Below are positions 1 to 11,413 of a DNA stretch of 64,000 nt, one piece after another. Under the pieces are notes generated by a model. That model ran no database searches and had not been told where the DNA came from. It was given only the letters and a program-made list of their open reading frames with translations. The translations under genes and the position numbers were made by a program. Source of the DNA: Augochlora pura (taxonomy: Eukaryota > Arthropoda > Insecta > Hymenoptera > Halictidae). Where the stretch lies: the NCBI RefSeq assembly GCF_028453695.1, contig NC_135773.1, forward strand, positions 7,688,001-7,752,000. Direction: 5' to 3'. The stretch's first letter is position 1, and each line of letters starts with the position of its first letter.

Positions 1-554
1 CATCGGCGCGCGCGCGGGTCTCGATCGCGCTGCGCGAAATTGGCAAACTTGGCTCGGGTCACCGGCGCGACTCCCCCGACGTATTTTTCCTGTTCGACGC
101 TCTCTGCCGTGGACCAGCCACGGAATCGCAACAATTCCACGGGAACTTTCACAGGAGAACCGATATCCACCCGCTGGCCAATCCCGGCCCGCCTGACAAA
201 TAATAAAACGGACAACTACCGCGACCGTGGACACTGTACGCGCGCGATATTATTAATCGGCCGATTAGACTGGCCGATCGTCGCGTACTCGCGTTTTACC
301 GAGAAACTCATCGGTCCGGTTTTTATCAATGATAACGCGTCCGTTAAGGCGAGACCGATAAGCATCGTTATCGCGCTACGGGTGTTACGGTAAAAGATTT
401 AGAAATGTCTTTATGGTATGGCCGACCATCTGTCAGCTTTTCAGCAGTTCGTTCAGGGTTGTTGCGCTCTTTCTTTTTTCGAAGCGGAAAGAATCGAAAA
501 AGTTCGAAGCGCAACGCGACGCCCGCGAACGGATTCGTCGGTGGTAGAAAAGGA

Positions 555-576
555 GGGGTGGGGTGGGGGGAGTGGG
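555..576 (+). other. G-quadruplex-type motif
   Basis: Four runs of 3 to 6 G are separated by 1 to 3 bases within 22 bp. That spacing fits an intramolecular G-quadruplex on the plus strand. Whether it folds or matters is not known. Confidence 0.5.
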
Positions 577-697
577 ATGGTCGTTTTCGGCTGACTGACT
601 TTCTTCCAGAAATTCGCCGGCTTTCTGTCTGAAAGCACGAGAAAATGCGCATTGTAACAGCCGCGGTTCTGAAGTGCGCTCCGAAAGGGTGGCTCGT

Positions 698-720
698 TAC
701 CTACCTACCTACCTACCTAC
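698..720. repeat. (CTAC)n tetranucleotide microsatellite
   Basis: The tetranucleotide CTAC repeats about 5.5 times without interruption. Confidence 0.9.
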
Positions 721-1091
721 TGCTACTGTTACCGCCACCCCTCTTGTGACTCCGCTGTACCGGGACCAGTTAGGCGAGCCCCGGCTGCGCTTAGGATCCA
801 CTGTTTTGATCATCGAGCTCTCTTTCTTACCCGGTGCGCCGCGGCTCTTCTGCCTCGGATGCAAACAACTGGCCGCGGAATTAAATTCGTTCTTTTTTGG
901 TGGAAGGAGGAAGAGGATTTTCTCGAGGATAGTATGGAGAAATTGGAGGACGCTAGTTTTGATAACTGGACTGTGCGGATTTGGTGATGGGAAATTAGGA
1001 GAGGGAGGATTTTAGTGATAGAAACATTTAGGGATGGTGAATTAGTGGAGGGAGAATAGATGGAGGTTTTTGTTTGGAGATTGTTTTTTAG

Positions 1092-1440
1092 AATTGAATA
1101 TTTATATCATTGAATATTTATACCGATAGTTATTTATGCCATTGGATATTTATACCATTAGATATTTATAATATTGGATAATTATACCATTGGATATTTT
1201 TAACAATAGTTATTTATTCCATTGGATATTTATACCAATAGTTATTTATACTATTCGATATTTATAATAATGGATAATTATACCATTGGATAGTTTTACC
1301 AATAGTTATTTGTTCCATTGGATATTTATACCAATAGTTATTTATTCCATTGGATATTTATACCAATAGTTATTTATACTATTGGATATTTATACCATTG
1401 CCTATTTATACCATTAGATATTTACACCATATTGTTTATA
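1092..1440. repeat. AT-rich minisatellite, about 16-bp unit
   Basis: The motif ATTGGATATTTATACC recurs about 20 times with substitutions. It often alternates with a variant containing AATAGTTATTTAT, which gives a higher-order period near 32 bp. No coding potential. Confidence 0.9.
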
Positions 1441-2577
1441 ATAGTTGGATACTTTTTATTTTGCGTAAATATCCATATGAATTATTTATAAAAGTAATTG
1501 GTATATTTAGATGTGAAAAATTATAGAAAATGTTCATAATAATGTTCGTTCGATTTATCATGTCGATAATGAAACAATAGTCGATTTCTCCGCAACAGAA
1601 TCGTGGAAGTTGAAACAAAAATTTTTCAAAACTTTTCATGAAAGCAACGCTGGAACTTTGCCGACAGAACAAGGAAGTTCGAGACAACTTTTTCACAGTT
1701 TTCCCCGGGGCCAGTCTCTGCGAAATGAAAACTCAAATGATCCTTCAAATTAAAACAGTATTAGATTTGTTATCTTTTAATCAACTATCTGGTTTCAACG
1801 AATTTACTTGCCATGACACAAATTGTATATAGATACTTGTTAGAAATTGTTAACTATTTAACTTCGAAAATTTATAATGTAGTTTATTAAATGTGTATGT
1901 TATTTATAGGTTTTGGATTGAGATTAAATTTTTAATATTCATCATTGATATTTTAATATTGAAGTCAAGATTGCTATTTATTGAATGGAAGCTTTCTGGT
2001 CAGTGTAAGAATTTATTAACAATTTACTATATAAATTGTATATAATTTATTATTTACTATTTTAAATTATATATAATTTAATTTACCATTTACTATAAAT
2101 ATTATATATAATTATGTACTGATTAACCCCTTGTTTATGTACGACTTATTTCACTGCTACATGAATTGACATTTCTTTGTTACTAATTAATTCCTACTAG
2201 TATACAATGTAGTTCATAGTATATAACTTACTAGTATATAGTTAACTAGCATATATAGTTTAATAAAAAAATATATATATATATACACCAAAGCAAAAAG
2301 GTATCAAAAATGTAAAATATAAAATATCAAAACCATAATTTACACATTACAGATTTAAACAAAATATCAAAAAATTCAAATATATAATGCAATTAAATAA
2401 ATAAAAATATCATATCAACATATATCACACAAAATAAATCAAAAATAGAAAACAAAAAATATCAAACCCCTAACTCACCCATTTCCACATTATTTATACA
2501 AAATATCAAGAAAATAAAGCATACACAGCACAACCCCATCAGCTTCTCGCTTCTCCGCAGCACACGAGCTATCGCAT
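1441..2577. other. AT-rich intergenic or intronic sequence
   Basis: Low-GC sequence. 2000-2110 is rich in self-complementary TATATAATTT strings, 2268-2285 is an (AT)n tract, and 2293-2520 scatters the motif AAAATATCA about six times. A possible ORF near 1638-1832 has no recognisable domain. Confidence 0.6.
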
Positions 2578-3720
2578 TCTAAACAGTCATCGCGCCGACC
2601 GCCAAAAGCCTCGTTTTTTCGGCGCGCCGCGGTGTGTGTCGGCCACGAAATAAAACCAGCCCGTTACGGGAACGAGCGCGCCCGGCGGATGGCGGGTTAA
2701 AAAATAATGTAACACCGCCGGTGTAACATCCATTTACATAAAAATTCTCGATAACGCGGGAAACGGGCGTACGTCGTGGAACGCCTTTCCCTCCGTTTTC
2801 AGCAGCGGAACCCCCGCCGCGTAAAGCAGGGAACAGGCGTTCAACGGCGAGGCGAGCCACGGCGCGCGAGAGCCAACGTGAGCCAGCGTAGCCGAGCTAA
2901 AAAGGTAGAAAAAGGTCGCCGGGGATAAATGTATAGATATCTGCATGAAGCATCCAGCCGGTGGGTACCAGCCGTTCTGAAACTTTTATACGTACACACT
3001 GAGCGACTCGCTGTATAACTGGGCTTCTGGACTGGGGAAGAGGGAGGGAGGGAGGGGACCGAGGGGCGGAGAAGGGAGGCGAAGGGTGGCAAGGGGAGGC
3101 AGAGAGAACTTCGCTAAAATATCCGTCCACGCAAAGTGCAGAGACGTAAATTGCATCGAGCACTGCATCGGCGAAGATACGAAGCGCCGCACTCGCCCCG
3201 CCTCGCCCTGCGTCGGCCCTCGCTTCGGCCCTCGCCTCGCGAGCCCCCCGAGCAACAGGATCGATTGCGCGCCGCGTGGTAAAAGAAACTCGAAACCTCG
3301 AAGAACAAGTAGACGGTGTAACGCTGCCGTGGGGTATGGGAGGGGGGATGGGGGTGGGGGGTGGGAAGAGGACGTAGAACGAACTTGCGGTTACCGAAAG
3401 TTTGCGGTTTGCCGCGCCGATTCGACGGCCCTGGCTACGCTCTCCGTTGGACTTGCGATACGGGTCATCTCCACGGTCCAAGGAGATCCTTTATTGCTCG
3501 TTGCTCTTCCCGCTACCAAACCCCCGTTGCTCCCCGACCGACGATTAACGCCATACGTACACGTTGCGGGGGGGGGGGGGGTTCCGTCGGTTTAACCTTA
3601 AAGCAGGCTAATACCACGGGGGATGTTCTGCGAGAGAGCCTTTTTCCGCCCTCGATGCTGCACGCTTCACCGCAGAGAGCTCGTGTCATCTAATCGACGG
3701 TGGATTTAGGGGATGAAATA
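2578..3720. other. CpG-rich block with purine-rich tracts
   Basis: GC-rich and stop-poor on both strands, so long overlapping open frames occur by chance (for example 2897-3481 minus and 3086-3595 plus). 3035-3102 is a G/A-rich tract. No conserved protein motif is visible. Confidence 0.55.
3331..3366 (+). other. G-rich tract, quadruplex-type
   Basis: Repeated runs of 3 to 6 G are separated by single A, T or AT. A separate run of 14 G lies downstream at 3568-3581. Confidence 0.5.
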
Positions 3721-5000
3721 TATTGGGAGAGGTTTTTCGAATATTTTTCCGATTTTATGGCTGTTTTCGTAAGCAGTTTTAGAGAGATCTTTGGACGGCT
3801 TTTAGAGAGTTTTAGTTTTATCTTGGGCAAAGGGAACGCGGTTTTCGTGGTAGAGCTGTGGAGATAAATTGTTTAACATTTTGTGGACGTTGTATTGTTT
3901 GAGAAATTTTTAAATATATTTATAATATAATGTAATGAGTTATAATAATGTATGTAATGTAATATACAATAGTATTGTGTAATAAAGTATATAGAGTAGT
4001 ATTTAAAATATATTATAGTATAGTATAATAAAGTCCGTATAGTATATATAATACAGTATAATCTGTTACAGTATAATAATTTAGTCTAATAAAAAAGCTC
4101 TAAATAAACGAAAGTCTTAATTAAATTCTCACTTTGCAATAGCAATTTATAACTTTAATAAAGTTGTACTATACTTGGCATTACCAATTTATAACTATAA
4201 TAAAATGATACTATACTTGGCATTACCAAAGCTGCTTCAACTCGTAAAACACCGTAAAAGAAGACATTAAAAATGGCCGACCAAGGGGATGCGCTATATA
4301 TCATTTCTCTTGTTCTATTTCTACGCACTCCGCGGCTCTTGCACCTTGTTGACACTTTATTTACACTCGCTGGGTATTTTTAACACCGATACTCTAAAAG
4401 CAAACTGTTCTTCGAGGCGAACTCCCCCTCCGAGAAAGAGAGAGAGAGAGAGAAAGTCTAACCTTAAAATAACCGAGTTCAGAATAGATTGACTTCCGGA
4501 TATGGTGAAGTTGAAGTGCCCAGGATTTTATCGCGTCTCGAAACAGCTGGGCTAAGCACATTCTACGCGATATACTAAAGAAGAACCGCCTGGGCATTTA
4601 CTTTGTTTCTAGCGGGGCTTGAATTGAGCTGTTAACATTTTTAATTGATTTAGGGGTGAGAGTTGATTTTTTGATATGTTACTTTCTGTTCTGAGAAAGC
4701 TGTTATATGTTCATTGTAATTTTTTATAGGGGAGTGAAAGCAATATTTATTTAGGAACATTTTATTTATATTTCTCTAAGCAATATTTTATCTATATTTG
4801 TCTAAGCAATATTTCTTTATTTGTTATTAGGGACCATTAAAATACGATTTTCACTCATTTGTTTTTCAATGATTGAGAAACAAATATTATATTTAATATA
4901 ATAACATTACTATAATATTATACAATATTTGAATATTATTTTATTAAACAACCAGATAATTCAATTTTCCCCAAAATACGAAGCAATTCTACTCGAGCCA
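3721..5000. other. AT-rich sequence with local duplications
   Basis: 3900-4080 is built from degenerate TAGTATAATA-like strings. 4434-4456 is a short GA tract. 4739-4820 has an imperfect repeat of about 31 bp containing AAGCAATATTT. No gene recognised. Confidence 0.6.
4144..4227. repeat. 42-bp direct tandem duplication
   Basis: Two adjacent 42-bp copies (4144-4185 and 4186-4227) both end in ACTATACTTGGCATTACC and differ at a few positions. Confidence 0.9.
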
Positions 5001-5867
5001 CGATCTGCCCCATAAAATATAAAGATACCCTTCTCACAGCAGAGAAATCTTTTTCCTCGCAGCCGGCTTGGAAGCCTTCAATTGTTAACGAAGTCCGCGT
5101 TTAATCGCGAGCCGTTTTAGACACCGCGTTGAAAAGACTTCTGTTACCGGAGGGGGGGAAAAGAGTGTGGAGGGACGCGCCTGCATCGCTACGTAGTAAG
5201 CATCTTACCGTAAGCAGTCGCGACGGAACAATATTCTACTTAACCGGGTAGAGGGGTGGGGAGGGTAGGAGGAGGAGGAGGGGATTTTAAACGCGCCTAA
5301 CGCGATTACCGGGGAATTTAACGCTAGCGCTGATGCGGTGTTTGCCTTGGCTATACCACCGACTCCCAGGTCGTTCGCGTTCTTCGGATAAACAAGTTAC
5401 AGCACCGAATTATAATATTAAATTGACTTTCGCGGCCACCTTCCTCTCCCCCCCTCTTCGTCTCTCCACCCCGCCCGGTAAAACTTTTGCAATTACTCCG
5501 GGTTTTAACACGGTCGAACGGCCACGTGACGCCCGGTTAGAAAATAACGCGTCGTAATTCGAAACAATTTTTCGACGATGTTCGAATCGTTTGCAATCTG
5601 CGAATTCGAATGTAGGCTACCAATCGGAGGAAATAGCCGATTTATAGGTTAGGGATCGGCGAAGTGTTAACTCTGAATCAATCGTCGCAAAAGAGCTGCA
5701 AATTAGAATAAATAAATATTTTTTAAAATTAGTAAATTAAAATTAAATAGGTAATAGTTGAGAAGAATATATAGCATTTTGTATAATAAATTAATAGAAA
5801 ATTGTTATGTCAATCACGATCAAAGTTGTCGATAAAAAATAAGTACCGAGGACATATAATTAGCACA
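5001..5867. other. GC-rich block followed by AT-rich sequence
   Basis: 5001-5560 is GC-rich with a purine tract at 5251-5286 and a C/T-rich tract near 5440-5480. AT-rich sequence leads into the next minisatellite. No gene recognised. Confidence 0.55.
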
Positions 5868-6069
5868 TATAATAAGTTATTGCTGCAAATAACTCAATAA
5901 AATCTTTCGTAATATAAAAGTGCCAATAATTGAATAAAATCTTTCACAAAATAAAGGTGCCAATAATTGAATAAAATGGTTCACAAAATAAAAGTGCCAG
6001 TAATTGAATAAAATATTTCATTAAATAAAAGTAGCAATAATTGAATAAAATATTTCAACCTTAACAATG
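5868..6069. repeat. 37-bp minisatellite truncated by a gap
   Basis: About five tandem copies of a 37-bp unit contain CAATAATTGAATAAAAT and end AAAAGTGC. The array runs to the edge of the N block, so its true length is unknown. Confidence 0.9.
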
Positions 6070-6169
6070 NNNNNNNNNNNNNNNNNNNNNNNNNNNNNNN
6101 NNNNNNNNNNNNNNNNNNNNNNNNNNNNNNNNNNNNNNNNNNNNNNNNNNNNNNNNNNNNNNNNNNNNN
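6070..6169. other. Assembly gap (100 N)
   Basis: Exactly 100 N, probably a nominal gap of unknown true size. The 37-bp minisatellite stops at its left edge. Confidence 0.99.
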
Positions 6170-6329
6170 CCACTGTACGTCGCGGAAAATTGCCTGCTGG
6201 CGGGAAGCGGAATTTTATTGAGAGTCGACGTCGATACGAGACCACCGAAGCTTTCTTTACGAGCGGTAACTTAGGTGGCGACCGATGCAGCTCGAACGCT
6301 AATTAAACCGCACACGGAGCCGTTTGGCT

Positions 6330-6373
<44 letters not shown>

Positions 6374-6881
6374 TAGTTTCCTCGATCGGCCATTATCGAA
6401 CTGATCAGCTTGTCAATTCTTTACTCGGCTGCTTTCCATTGTGGATTCGGCGGTCGGTCCCGGAAGGGTGAAGGGGGATAAGGGTGGGCACCGGTGGCGG
6501 CCAAGGTGGCGTCGATATTTATTGCATTTAATACCGGCAGCCGCGTTTACGTTAATTGCAACGCTCTCCGGTCTTGTTCGGTGCGGTTAGCCGGCCCGTG
6601 ATACTGAAGAGGGAGAGGGGGGGGGGGGATGGTTTCGCCCCTCGGAACGACCGGCTTTTCCGGAGGCCTGCAATCACAGTGGCCGGAGAACAGCCGGCCG
6701 GCTACGCCTTAATCCTTCCTCCGGCATCGGCGCGCCGCCGGTTTCCAACGAGCGACGACGCCGCTCTCGTTCGACCCCCCAAACTCGCGCCGGAAATCGT
6801 TCGATCGAACCGAGCGCCTATCGTTATAATTGTAAACGCGAGGAGCCCGAAAATATCCAGCCCTGGTCGCGTCGTCGGATG
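6170..6881. other. Unique GC-rich sequence
   Basis: CpG-rich unique DNA. It includes a tract of about 11 C followed by (TC)n at 6329-6370 and a G-run near 6612-6628. No gene recognised. Confidence 0.55.
6329..6370. repeat. (C)n(TC)n microsatellite
   Basis: A homopolymer of about 11 C passes directly into about 15 TC dinucleotides. Confidence 0.95.
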
Positions 6882-7119
6882 TTAACCCTTAGCGGACGGC
6901 TGGCGGATATATCCGTCCAAGCCTACTGTTGCGGACGACTGGCGGATATATCCGCCCAAGCGTGTTTACCGTCGCGGACGACTGGCGGATATATCCGCCC
7001 AAGCGTGTTTACCGTCGCGGACGGCTGGCGGATATATCCGCCCAAAATACTGCGCGCTCCAATACCCGTCGTCCACAGCGACGCTCGCCCGTCGAACACC
7101 GCCGTCCGCAAAGGGTTAA
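6882..7119. mobile_element. piggyBac-like MITE, family A, with inner palindrome array
   Basis: The element is bounded by TTAA at both ends. The termini are inverted: TTAACCCTTAGCGGACGGC on the left, and the right end read in reverse is TTAACCCTTTGCGGACGGC, an 18 of 19 match. TTAA target sites with CCC-starting termini are the known signature of piggyBac-type elements; the family name is inferred because no transposase remains. The interior holds four tandem units carrying a GATATATC-centred palindrome. Its left end aligns with those at 8800 and 28335. Confidence 0.8.
6892..7051. repeat. Tandem 39/43-bp repeat carrying a 16-bp palindrome
   Basis: Units start at 6892, 6931, 6974 and 7017. Each contains GGCGGATATATCCGCC, a perfect 16-bp palindrome except in the first unit, where one base differs. 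Palindromes lie at 6902, 6941, 6984 and 7027. The second and third units are nearly identical. The 43-bp period shifts frame, so this is not a protein repeat. Confidence 0.93.
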
Positions 7120-7375
7120 AGAGAAACAGGTGCTAATTACGCCAATGTGAAAGGAATCGTAGCGAAGAGTAAGAGTTGAAGGAGGTGAAGAAAGAAAGAA
7201 AGAGTTGCAAGTTACAAGTTACAAGTTACAAATTAGTCGAGTGTTGGTAATAAATTAATAATGACTCGTTGCATTGATTCCCGTACAACCCCCTCAAAAT
7301 CAACAGCGCGTCGGAACGAGCGTCGTTTCCCTCCCGTTGCGACTTCTTAGCGAGCTTGATTGCACGTTAATAATT

Positions 7376-7470
7376 TAATACGCATACATAGTAAATAATA
7401 CATATACATTAAATAATACACGTACACACATATACATTAAATAATACACGTACACACATATATATACATT
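7376..7470. repeat. 28-bp minisatellite
   Basis: About 2.5 copies of a 28-bp unit contain ATACATTAAATAATACACG and end in a TATATA-rich tail. Confidence 0.85.
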
Positions 7471-7685
7471 ATAAAGTTTGAATATGCCAGCAATGAAAAC
7501 GGCATCGAGTCGAAAGCGCGTCGCTCCCCGGTTTCGCCGCCGGTTAATTAAACGTTGCAGCGGACAATGGGAAAATATGAATTGAAGTCAACGAGGTTCT
7601 GCCGATAAATTCGGTGGACAACCCGGATCAACGCAGTGATTTACGATTTCGAATGGACGTTAATGAATTTACGAACCGATGGAAA

Positions 7686-7702
7686 GCGCGCGCGCGCGCG
7701 CG
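7686..7702. repeat. Alternating CG tract
   Basis: Seventeen bases of uninterrupted alternating G and C. Such tracts can adopt Z-DNA. Similar ones recur at 10221, 16001, 26048, 45980, 47349, 49654 and 57425. Confidence 0.9.
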
Positions 7703-8009
7703 AGCGCGTTTCGAACGATGATTAAGACTGCGACGATATTTTACAATCGCGGGCGACGTTGCCGCGCACAGGTTAGGGGTACCGCTGTTTTTACGTTCGG
7801 GCGCCGAAGACGCTGTCTCGCACTGCTTCGCCGTGCCGATGCTAAATGCAGAGCTTTGTCTCGAGCCGCGTGGATCCGCAAATCGTAACGCCGGCGCATG
7901 CACAAACATCGACGCGGGGAGCGCTCAATGGAAGGGCAATAAAGCCGCGCTGTTAAGCGCGAATCGCGGAACGGCTTTGCAGCAACTTTGTAAACAGACG
8001 TATTGACCT

Positions 8010-8072
8010 TCTCTCTCTCTCTCTCTCTCTTTCTCTCTGTCTCTGTCTCTCTATCTCTCTCTCTCTTTCTCC
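8010..8072. repeat. (CT)n microsatellite, interrupted
   Basis: Pyrimidine tract of CT dinucleotides with occasional TTT, GT and AT interruptions. Confidence 0.93.
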
Positions 8073-8411
8073 ACCTACTTAATCATCCCCCGGCACGTTT
8101 CATTAGAACCCTTCCCTCTCCCTCCCGTCGGCCGCTCTCTGCTAATTACGCAGTCGGAACTGGCTGTCGGAACACAAGAATCAGAGATTCAGAGATTGAA
8201 GAACACGGTTACGTAGTCTCGGCCAAGTTTTCGATGGTTTCAACTTTCGGGGACGTTTTAATCAGAGGAAAAGAATAAAGAAGAAGAGGGCTTGATCATC
8301 CCTGCCCTAACTTCCCGTTCATCGAATTCCGTCGTCGCCCGGAATTTTCGATGCTCAATTTTGCGGAACCGGTTCGAAACGGTCGGTAAGTAAGATCGTT
8401 TTGTCTGCGAC

Positions 8412-8480
8412 GACGAAGATAAAAATATCTACGTTTGACGAAGATAAAAATATCTACGTTTGACAAAGATAAAAATATCA
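8412..8480. repeat. 25-bp tandem repeat, about 2.8 copies
   Basis: Units begin at 8412, 8437 and 8462 and contain GAAGATAAAAATATCTACG. The first two are identical. Confidence 0.93.
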
Positions 8481-8799
8481 ATAAGGAAGGTGCGATCATT
8501 TTGAGGAAGGTACGAGTAGGTCGAATAGGGACCGTATGATTCTTAGCAAAATGGGTCTTGAAGATGGCTTGATAACGTCTCAAGATGGACGTTGTTTTTA
8601 GCATCGGAATACAGTTGAAATATGCCTTTAAGGTATTCCTTATGTATTTAATGTTTTCCAATTAAATACAAACAAGTCGTTAATAATCGAGAATTATGAA
8701 AACGAGCCGCGAAGTTCGAGAATTGTTATTGAATCTTTTTAAAGCCCATCCTAAATAATAAAGCTAATCCTAAATAAAGCCCTTCTCCTATCTCGACTA

Positions 8800-9105
8800 T
8801 TAACCCTTTGACTACTGTTGGCGCCTATTGACGTCCGACACACGTTGGCTTCCCGGCACTGTAGGCGCCAATAGGCGTCAAGATCAAATTTCGCCCCCGT
8901 TTATTATTAAATTTGATTAATTATATATTGCGTAATATTTATGTTATATGTTGCAAAAAAGCTTAAAATTATTATTCACTTCAAGTAATATTGGTTTAAT
9001 GTAATAGAATTCGATATTTTAAATATTTTAATATACTTCCTCAGAAAATGCATGTCTAACGAGAAACTACGGCCATGCCAAAATCTGCCGTAGTCAAAGG
9101 GTTAA
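8800..9105. mobile_element. piggyBac-like MITE, family A
   Basis: A 306-bp element with TTAA at both ends and a perfect 16-bp terminal inverted repeat, TTAACCCTTTGACTAC. The left subterminal region (8819-8836) has TGGCGCCTATTGACGTCC at the same 19-bp offset as the palindromes at 6901 and 28354. A related GGCGCCAATAGGCGTC lies inverted near 8863. The interior is AT-rich with no open frame of note. Confidence 0.85.
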
Positions 9106-9894
9106 TTGCACCGCCATCAAGAGTATCGTCATCGCTGCACACGGTATTAATTTGCATCCGACCTCTTCGCAAACCTCTCATCACTGCTTGCGCATTGAGA
9201 AGATATCTCCACGATGCAACGCCTTTATTCCCATAAATCTCGACAGCAAGAATCACGCGAATACGAAAAATTTAACAGAGAATTCTGGCAATTATAACAA
9301 TCTTAGAAGCGTCGATCGCGAGCTCCGTCTCAACGGAGAAGATTCGTTAACGATACGAGGAGCATCTCCGTTCGCCTCTTGGGAAATGGCGTTAAGAGGA
9401 CGATCCCGCGTCGTCGGAATAACCGGGCAACGGTGCTCGCTGTTCGAACCGCGGAACTCGTTTTCACTTAAAATCCTCTTGAACGGAATTCAAATACACG
9501 CGCGGGGGAGGTGGGGAGAGAGGTCACAATGAACTCCTTCCGCGCGGGTGTTGCCGCGCGGCGAAATAGAGAATTAAACTTAAACTGCGCGCAAAAACAG
9601 GGCCACCGCGCCGCCTACCTAACTCGCCGGAATGCGCGTCGGCGAGCCATCCCGGTTCTTCGTTTCGAAAGTTGTTTCGAGGCTCCTAACTTTTAACAAC
9701 CGCAACAGTGCGAACCTTCCGCAAACACACCGGCACGCTTCTTCAAAGGATTCAATCGTACGCGGCTGCACGGCCGCGCGCTCGATAAGCGAGCCGCGAG
9801 CAGCGCATCCGCCCCCCCCACCCCCCTCTCCCCGTACAATAATATCCGACTAAACTGCACTAACGTCTTATTAAAATATTTCATTAAAATGTCA

Positions 9895-9938
<44 letters not shown>

Positions 9939-10505
9939 ATAATCTTGGAAACTTTTAATAACAACTCCGCGGTAGCTCCGACTCGATAACAAAACTCCGG
10001 GCTCCTTATTTTCGTTCGCACTTATTCCGCGTTTCTCGAAGCCGAACTCCCCCACCTGGTTCCTCTATTTTACGTGCTCCCCCCCCATCCCCGTCGTTCT
10101 GTTTAAGGGAGAAACGCATAAACGTTAAAGTGCACTTTCGATGGACTGCATATTTTATAATAAAGAGAGGCGTGGCGCCGCGGCTCGGCGGAATTCAAGA
10201 AAGAAAAACGCCGCCGCCGCCGCGCGCGCGCGATAAAAGTGAGTTACGCTTTCGAAGCTCGCGTGTCCGTGCGCGGAGATCGGCTCCCCGGTTACGAATG
10301 CCGGCCGCGCGGGTACCCACCTCGTCTGCACTTTCTATTTACAAAGTCACCGGAGTCACGCCGAACTACCCGAATGCGAACGTGGCCGTCGAACTCAGGT
10401 TCGCCCATCCTCGGGAAGACGCGGGAAGGAGAAGAATGGCAGGTGTTCCAGCCGCGCGCTCCGCAAACGAATTGATTTCCAATTTGGATGGGCGGCTGCG
10501 TTCGC

Positions 10506-10508
<3 letters not shown>
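9106..10508. other. Unique GC-rich sequence
   Basis: CpG-rich and stop-poor. Open frames at 9152-9532 and 9511-9853 show no domains. It contains the GA tract at 9896, a C-run near 10080, and a (GCC)n plus CG tract at 10208-10232. Confidence 0.5.
9896..9934. repeat. (GA)n microsatellite
   Basis: About 19 uninterrupted GA dinucleotides. Confidence 0.97.

Positions 10509-10564
<56 letters not shown>
10509..10564. repeat. (CT)n microsatellite, about 28 units
   Basis: One of the two longest pure dinucleotide runs in the window. Its translation generates Ser-Leu runs in overlapping frames, which are not real proteins. Confidence 0.98.
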
Positions 10565-10566
<2 letters not shown>

Positions 10567-10913
10567 CCTCTCACTCCGCCCTGAAAATTCTACCCTCGGT
10601 GACAAACTCTCGGAGTAGCTTGCTCAGCGAGCTTGGTTCCTCCGGCACCGTCGCTCTTCTCGCGCTCCGGGGGGAGATCCATGATCGATCGTCTTTGTTC
10701 TTCCGCGCTTACAGAAGCCGGTAAGTAGACATATTAAGCGGCCCGATGCTCGGCTGTCGACCGGATCGACGACGCGCGCGACGCTCCTTTAGAGACGGCG
10801 CTCCGTTAATTGCAGCGGGATCTTCGACCCTTCATTGTATCCTCGCGCTCCGATGAAAGTAGATTGCTTCGCGCTGTGTTGATACGCCACCTCCCCTCCC
10901 CTCCCTCCCTCCC
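10565..10913. other. Unique sequence ending in a CCCTC tract
   Basis: GC-rich unique DNA that turns into a C/T-rich tract (about 10890-10913) at the gap edge. A donor-like GGTAAGTA at 10720 has no supported exon upstream. Confidence 0.5.
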
Positions 10914-11413
10914 NNNNNNNNNNNNNNNNNNNNNNNNNNNNNNNNNNNNNNNNNNNNNNNNNNNNNNNNNNNNNNNNNNNNNNNNNNNNNNNNNNNNNNN
11001 NNNNNNNNNNNNNNNNNNNNNNNNNNNNNNNNNNNNNNNNNNNNNNNNNNNNNNNNNNNNNNNNNNNNNNNNNNNNNNNNNNNNNNNNNNNNNNNNNNNN
11101 NNNNNNNNNNNNNNNNNNNNNNNNNNNNNNNNNNNNNNNNNNNNNNNNNNNNNNNNNNNNNNNNNNNNNNNNNNNNNNNNNNNNNNNNNNNNNNNNNNNN
11201 NNNNNNNNNNNNNNNNNNNNNNNNNNNNNNNNNNNNNNNNNNNNNNNNNNNNNNNNNNNNNNNNNNNNNNNNNNNNNNNNNNNNNNNNNNNNNNNNNNNN
11301 NNNNNNNNNNNNNNNNNNNNNNNNNNNNNNNNNNNNNNNNNNNNNNNNNNNNNNNNNNNNNNNNNNNNNNNNNNNNNNNNNNNNNNNNNNNNNNNNNNNN
11401 NNNNNNNNNNNNN
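10914..11413. other. Assembly gap (500 N)
   Basis: Exactly 500 N. A (CTCCC)n tract abuts it on the left and AT-rich sequence on the right. Confidence 0.99.

Larger units (their letters stand above)
1..1091. other. Unique GC-rich sequence, no gene seen
   Basis: Mostly CpG-rich non-repetitive DNA. Short open frames on both strands at about 368-652 overlap each other and show no recognisable domain. The stretch turns AT-rich after about 1015 and runs into a minisatellite. No function can be assigned. Confidence 0.6.
7120..8799. other. Mixed unique sequence and simple repeats
   Basis: Holds (GAAA)n near 7188, three copies of AAGTTAC near 7207, a 28-bp repeat at 7376, a CG tract at 7686, a CT tract at 8010 and a 25-bp repeat at 8412. 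The GC-rich parts show no coding signature. Confidence 0.6.

Noticed and set aside
2897..3595. Overlapping 194- and 169-codon frames on opposite strands
   Set aside because: GC-rich DNA is poor in stops. Neither frame shows a domain, and both cross G-rich low-complexity tracts.
6879..7150. Repeat-protein-like frames (GGYIRPS and LADISAQ repeats)
   Set aside because: They come from a 43-bp tandem DNA repeat. The period is not a multiple of three, so frames switch between units.
8391..8400. Donor-like GGTAAGTAAG
   Set aside because: An isolated 9-bp match with no coding frame upstream.
10700..10730. CTTACAG close to GGTAAGTA, as a micro-exon or ratchet site on the plus strand
   Set aside because: Six bases separate the acceptor-like and donor-like parts, and the upstream tract is interrupted by purines.
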